Part shown: positions 60,891 to 64,000 of the stretch, piece by piece
How the letters are laid out: every line of letters begins with the position of its first letter
How positions within the stretch are numbered: position 1 is the first letter of the stretch
NCBI GenBank assembly: GCA_964517675.1
Contig: CAZFEL010000001.1
Span: 372,001-436,000 of the forward strand
Length of the DNA stretch: 64,000 nucleotides
Source: Asbonarchaeum sp964517675
GTDB lineage: Archaea; Nanohalarchaeota; Nanosalinia; Nanosalinales; Nanoanaerosalinaceae
Direction: 5' to 3'
Program-made: the position numbers and the translations under genes
The notes under the pieces: generated by a model
The model's database searches: none
What the model saw: only the letters and a program-made list of their open reading frames with translations
Told to the model about the DNA's origin: nothing

Positions 60891-61472
60891 ATGGTATCAG
60901 GTCAGACCCTTTTCGGACTGGTCGCTGGCGGTATCATCGTCGGCGCCATCCTCATCTACGCCGTGATGATGTACAACGGGCTCATCAGGCTGCGCAAGAA
61001 CATCGATGAGGCATGGAGCAACATCGAGGTTCTCCTGAAACAGCGCAGCGATGAGCTGCCGAAGCTGATCGATACGGCACAGGAGTACATGGACTACGAG
61101 CGCGATGTACTCCAGGACGTCACCGAGGCCCGGACGGAGGTCCAGCAGGCCAACAGTCCTGGTGAGGCGGCGGATGCCAACGAGGCACTCCGTGGAGCAC
61201 TCGGTGAGTTCTTCGCGGTCGCTGAGGATTACCCGGAGCTGAAGGCGAACACGAACTTCCAGCAGCTCCAGGACAGGATCTCATCGATCGAGGAACAGAT
61301 CGCTGACCGTCGTGAGTTCTACAACGACTCGGTGAACACCTACAACATCCGTATCGATCAGATCCCGTACAACATCATGGCGAACCTGATGGGGTACACG
61401 GAGAAGGACCTGTTTGAGGCCTCCGAAGAGGCCAAACAGGATGTTGACATCGGACAGGCGTTCAACAACTGA
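60891..61472 (+). CDS. LemA family protein
   Basis: 193 aa. MVSGQTLFGLVAGGIIVGAILIYAV anchor, then NGLIRLRKNIDEAWSNIEVLLKQRSDELPKLIDTAQEYMDYER, the LemA hallmark, and YPELKANTNFQQLQDRISSIEEQIADRREFYNDSVNTYN. A T-rich stretch (CCCTTTCTTTTTCC) follows the stop. Confidence 0.92.
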   Translation: MVSGQTLFGLVAGGIIVGAILIYAVMMYNGLIRLRKNIDEAWSNIEVLLKQRSDELPKLIDTAQEYMDYERDVLQDVTEARTEVQQANSPGEAADANEALRGALGEFFAVAEDYPELKANTNFQQLQDRISSIEEQIADRREFYNDSVNTYNIRIDQIPYNIMANLMGYTEKDLFEASEEAKQDVDIGQAFNN

Positions 61473-61499
61473 GCGCCGTCCATTTCCCTTTCTTTTTCC

Positions 61500-61982
61500 T
61501 CATTGGATGATTCTGTCTCCGTGCCTGATAGCAACCAGGCCGGCGGCTGTCCCGATCATCATCCCGACGATGACGTCTGATGGGTAATGGACGCCGAGGA
61601 TAACCCGTGTCAGCCCAACAATGGAAGCAAGGCTGAGGAAAAGCGTCTTCAGGTTCTCGAAACGGTCAGAGAGAACGACGGCGGTCCCGAAAGCAAGCGT
61701 TGCATGGCCGGAGGGGAACGAAGGTGTCAGCGGGGTGAGCGAACCGATTCCGGGCCGCGGTCGCATGATCAGATATTTGAGGAGAAGTGTTGTCCCGCCC
61801 CCGATGATCGAGGCCATCACCAGCCGCAGAGAGGTGTTCCGTTCGCCCCCGCCATACAGCACGAGGACGAACACGGCTGTGAGGGTGACGGAGCCTAGTG
61901 TCGTCAGGCTGAGGGCTGCACCGGAGAGAAGCGGTGCCTCTGGTGCTGCTATGGCGGCTGTGAGAGCTGATTCACCGATCAT
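61500..61982 (-). CDS. PAP2-family membrane phosphatase
   Basis: 160 aa with about five helices. All three PAP2 motifs: KYLIMRPRP, PSFPSGHAT and TRVILGVHYPSDVIVG. It dephosphorylates lipid phosphates or pyrophosphates. Overlaps the PCNA gene end by 4 bases. Confidence 0.92.
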   Translation of the reverse strand: MIGESALTAAIAAPEAPLLSGAALSLTTLGSVTLTAVFVLVLYGGGERNTSLRLVMASIIGGGTTLLLKYLIMRPRPGIGSLTPLTPSFPSGHATLAFGTAVVLSDRFENLKTLFLSLASIVGLTRVILGVHYPSDVIVGMMIGTAAGLVAIRHGDRIIQ

Positions 61983-62731
61983 TCTTCCTCGATGCGGGGA
62001 GCGAGGATGAACCCGAGCTTGAGCTTATCAGGGACCTCGAAGTCCATCCGCATGGGGAAGTCATCGCCCAGCCGGACGGTCATCGTGTCCGAGAGCTTCT
62101 CGGCCTTCATCATCTTGTTCAGGTAGTCCAGTGAGAACATCGAATGGACCATGCCGTCGCCGGAGAGGTCCATAAGCCCGTCGCTACCTTTCTCGATCCG
62201 GAACTCGGCGTTGGAGTTGTCGCCTTCCGCCCGGATGGTGACCGCATCGCCGTCTGCTTCGATGGTGACTGCATCCCCGACGACCTGGGCGTCGCCAACC
62301 CCGTCCGCGAACACGGAGGATTTGAAGTCCGCCTCGACGGAGAACTCGAGATTGTCGGTCGAGGGGACATCTTCCTCGTCGATGTTGAGAAGCGGGATGG
62401 AGAACGTCCGGGTGGAGTTGTTCTCCATCGTCAGGACAAGCTTGGAATCGTCGCTGAGCTCCAGTGTGACGGTGTCGGAGCTGTTGGCGCGTCTGAGTAT
62501 GGAATAAAGTTTCTCCAGGTTGACACCAATCTCGTCTTCCTCATCGACCTCGTAGGTCTCGAATGCGTCCTTCTCGAGGGTGAAATCGACGAGTGCGACC
62601 ATGGCCGGGTCTGCGGCCACGAGGTTCAGCCCGTCGTCGCGGATCTTGAACCTGCCCTCGGAGATAAGGTTTGAGATTGCCTGGAGGCTGTCTTTGAGTA
62701 GCTTTGTATCGTTGAGTTCTGCTTTGAACAT
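61979..62731 (-). CDS. pcn: DNA sliding clamp PCNA
   Basis: 250 aa. MFKAELNDTKLLKDSLQAISNLISEGRFKIRDDGLNLVAADPAMVALVDF, interdomain loop near LNIDEEDVP, and C-terminal MRMDFEVPDKLKLGFILAPRIEEE. Trimeric clamp for polymerase and FEN1. Confidence 0.96.
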   Translation of the reverse strand: MFKAELNDTKLLKDSLQAISNLISEGRFKIRDDGLNLVAADPAMVALVDFTLEKDAFETYEVDEEDEIGVNLEKLYSILRRANSSDTVTLELSDDSKLVLTMENNSTRTFSIPLLNIDEEDVPSTDNLEFSVEADFKSSVFADGVGDAQVVGDAVTIEADGDAVTIRAEGDNSNAEFRIEKGSDGLMDLSGDGMVHSMFSLDYLNKMMKAEKLSDTMTVRLGDDFPMRMDFEVPDKLKLGFILAPRIEEE

Positions 62732-62740
62732 TGTACGCAC

Positions 62741-63064
62741 CTACAGATGTGTCACCGTGTCCCTGACTTCCTCGTAGAGGTCGGTATCGACATCGTCCAT
62801 CGACTGGACGATCTCGCCCTGTATCTCGAAGCTCTCGGGGGTGGGCAGGACACGTCCAAGCACCCTGACCCTGTCGTTTTCCTCGAGGACCTCGATATCG
62901 TCCGCATCGAGGAAGACCTCTGTGGTCCCGGTACCGTCATCGATCATGATGGAGTCCTCATCGGTCTCCAGAACCGTCCCCGCGATGCGCACCCGGATGT
63001 CCTCGCGTGGGTCGATATCTTCGATCTGGCGTGGGCGGGCGGGTGCTCGCCTGTTGTCGGGCAT
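62741..63064 (-). CDS. OB-fold protein, RPA-like
   Basis: 107 aa. One OB fold: DIRVRIAGTVLETDEDSIMIDDGTGTTEVFLDADDIEVLEENDRVRVLGRVLPT. It resembles small RPA-associated or RMI-like proteins. Its position 9 bp upstream of PCNA suggests replication or repair. Confidence 0.75.
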   Translation of the reverse strand: MPDNRRAPARPRQIEDIDPREDIRVRIAGTVLETDEDSIMIDDGTGTTEVFLDADDIEVLEENDRVRVLGRVLPTPESFEIQGEIVQSMDDVDTDLYEEVRDTVTHL

Positions 63065-63154
63065 GGTACCGGTTTCCCGACAAGAGATTTAAAGCTTGCT
63101 GGAGGCGTCGCATCCTCCGTCGTGAGAAAAAAGGGAGCCGTGGGAGTGGAGGGC

Positions 63155-63373
63155 CTACGGTTCCTTCCACATCCCGGAGAGGATCGCCGATGCAACGATG
63201 ATCGTGGCGGATAGCACGGCGAAGTCCCCTGACGGGGAGTAGCCCGCTATCTCTGCACCTGTCCCGACCACAAAGACGGTCAGGAAAAACGACAGGATCG
63301 CCACGACGAGCATCACGATTGATGCGATGATGTTGCCGACGACGTCACCGAGAGCGTCTGCGAGTGATGTCAC
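63155..63373 (-). CDS. Small membrane protein with GTG start
   Basis: 72 aa with two hydrophobic segments (IIASIVMLVVAILSFFLTVFVVG; FAVLSATIIVASAILSGMW). GGAGGTGA lies 4-5 nt before a GTG at 63373, and the alternative ATG at 63394 precedes the expected transcript start, so GTG is preferred. A C/T-rich terminator follows near 63121-63145. Confidence 0.6.
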   Translation of the reverse strand: MTSLADALGDVVGNIIASIVMLVVAILSFFLTVFVVGTGAEIAGYSPSGDFAVLSATIIVASAILSGMWKEP

Positions 63374-63404
63374 TGTTTCACCTCCATGGCCCATTCAGGC
63401 CGCT

Positions 63405-63420
63405 GCTACAAAAGCTTTTA
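63405..63420. promoter_or_regulatory. Shared TATA region before the second TraB gene
   Basis: CAAAAGCTTTTAACG near 63407-63422: AAAAGCTTTT is a 10-bp palindrome, about 30 bp before the TraB ATG and about 40 bp before the GTG on the other strand. Confidence 0.45.
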
Positions 63421-63445
63421 ACGACTCGGCGGGTAGACGGTGCTG

Positions 63446-64000
63446 ATGCGGAACGAGATCAAGGTCGACGGTACGACGGTCGTCCTGCTCGGGACGGCCC
63501 ACGTCTCCGAGCACTCGGTCACCGAGGTCGAGGACACGATCACCGAGATCGATCCGGACAGGGTCTGTGTCGAGCTCGATGAAGGACGACTGGCAGCCCT
63601 CCGCGAGGAGGATACCTGGCAGGACAGGGACGTCGCCAGCGTCATCGCGGACGGGGACGGGTACATGTTGCTTTTCAACGTCCTGCTGTCGATCTACCAG
63701 CGACAGATCGGGGCCGACCTCGATATCAGACCGGGGGCCGAGATGCTCGCCGCGGTGGACGCGGCCGAGGCCGCCGGGAAAGAGAGCGATCTGATCGACC
63801 GCGATATCAACGTGACGCTGAAACGAGCGATGAACGGGCTCTCGATCCTCGAGAAGCTCCGGCTGATGAACACGGCCATCGAGGGCTTTTTCATCGAGGA
63901 GGATATCGAGGTAGAGGAGCTGAAAGACGAGGACATGCTCCACCAGGTCGTCACCGCGTTCGCCGGCAGGTTCCCGCACCTGAAAGAGGTCTTGATCGAT
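63446..64000 (+). CDS. TraB family protein, N-terminal part
   Basis: 185 residues are visible; the gene continues past the edge. VVLLGTAHVSEHSV gives the GTxH motif, DRVCVELDEGRLAALREEDTWQ the second signature. Unlike the TraB at 766 it probably carries the C-terminal membrane domain, which cannot be seen. Leaderless start. Confidence 0.88.
   Translation, partial: MRNEIKVDGTTVVLLGTAHVSEHSVTEVEDTITEIDPDRVCVELDEGRLAALREEDTWQDRDVASVIADGDGYMLLFNVLLSIYQRQIGADLDIRPGAEMLAAVDAAEAAGKESDLIDRDINVTLKRAMNGLSILEKLRLMNTAIEGFFIEEDIEVEELKDEDMLHQVVTAFAGRFPHLKEVLID

Overview
The window is archaeal. Ribosomal proteins (eS1, uS15, eS31, eS24, eS6, eL24, eS28, L7Ae, uS2, eS27, eL42), initiation factors aIF2 alpha, aIF2 gamma and aIF5B, RNA polymerase subunits Rpo7/Spt4/RpoK, Nop10, PCNA, GINS, PriS and an SRP RNA are all present. 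Most genes start 24-30 bp from a TATA-like element with almost no leader. Many proteins are acidic. Potassium transport is prominent (two Kef-type antiporters, TrkH, TrkA), and there are an amphi-Trp protein, Tat-dependent secretion and CARDB/PQQ surface proteins, all familiar from halophiles. With compact, overlapping genes, KEOPS subunits Kae1 and Bud32 as separate genes and many tiny ORFs, I infer a salt-adapted, small-genome archaeon, perhaps Nanohaloarchaeota-like. That placement is inference; no rRNA gene is present.

Layout. 1-4 kb: M50-like membrane protein, PD-(D/E)XK nuclease, TraB, SRP RNA and several tiny proteins. 4-9.4 kb: tRNA-Cys, Ndk, two BI-1 proteins, CysRS, and an intron-bearing tRNA-Gln with an odd leader. 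9.4-20 kb: uS15-DHH exonuclease-eS1, Bud32, two Kef antiporters, Sua5-Kae1, eS31-eS24-Spt4-Rpo7-pyrophosphatase, and a PIN protein with a duplicated 5' end. 20.4-24.8 kb: a P-loop/DUF1611-like protein, two RimK-type ATP-grasp proteins (one apparently degenerate) and an MscS channel fused to a C39-like cysteine peptidase. This is the best candidate for an undescribed system. 24.8-32 kb: aIF2 gamma-eS6, MscS-TrkH-TrkA, aIF5B, DNPH1-like hydrolase. 32-38.7 kb: small Zn proteins, a HAD phosphatase, a structured noncoding locus, an Lrp regulator with coiled-coil surface proteins, and L7Ae-eS28-eL24. 38.7-49 kb: GluRS, DUF835, RNase J, a second noncoding locus and a run of secreted proteins. 49-55.3 kb: RpoK, enolase, uS2, Memo and the eL42-eS27-aIF2 alpha-Nop10-PAC2 operon, then Gins51. 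55.4-64 kb: an AT-richer secreted protease block, PriS without cysteines, LemA-GIDE-LemA, PAP2, PCNA, an OB-fold protein and a second TraB.

Themes. Translation and its quality control dominate: t6A synthesis, initiation, CysRS with tRNA-Cys, GluRS with tRNA-Gln. Replication genes (PriS, Gins51, PCNA, OB-fold) lie in the last 10 kb. Potassium and osmotic control appears in at least three places: the Kef pair, MscS-TrkH-TrkA and MscS-C39. Several divergent gene pairs share one central TATA element.
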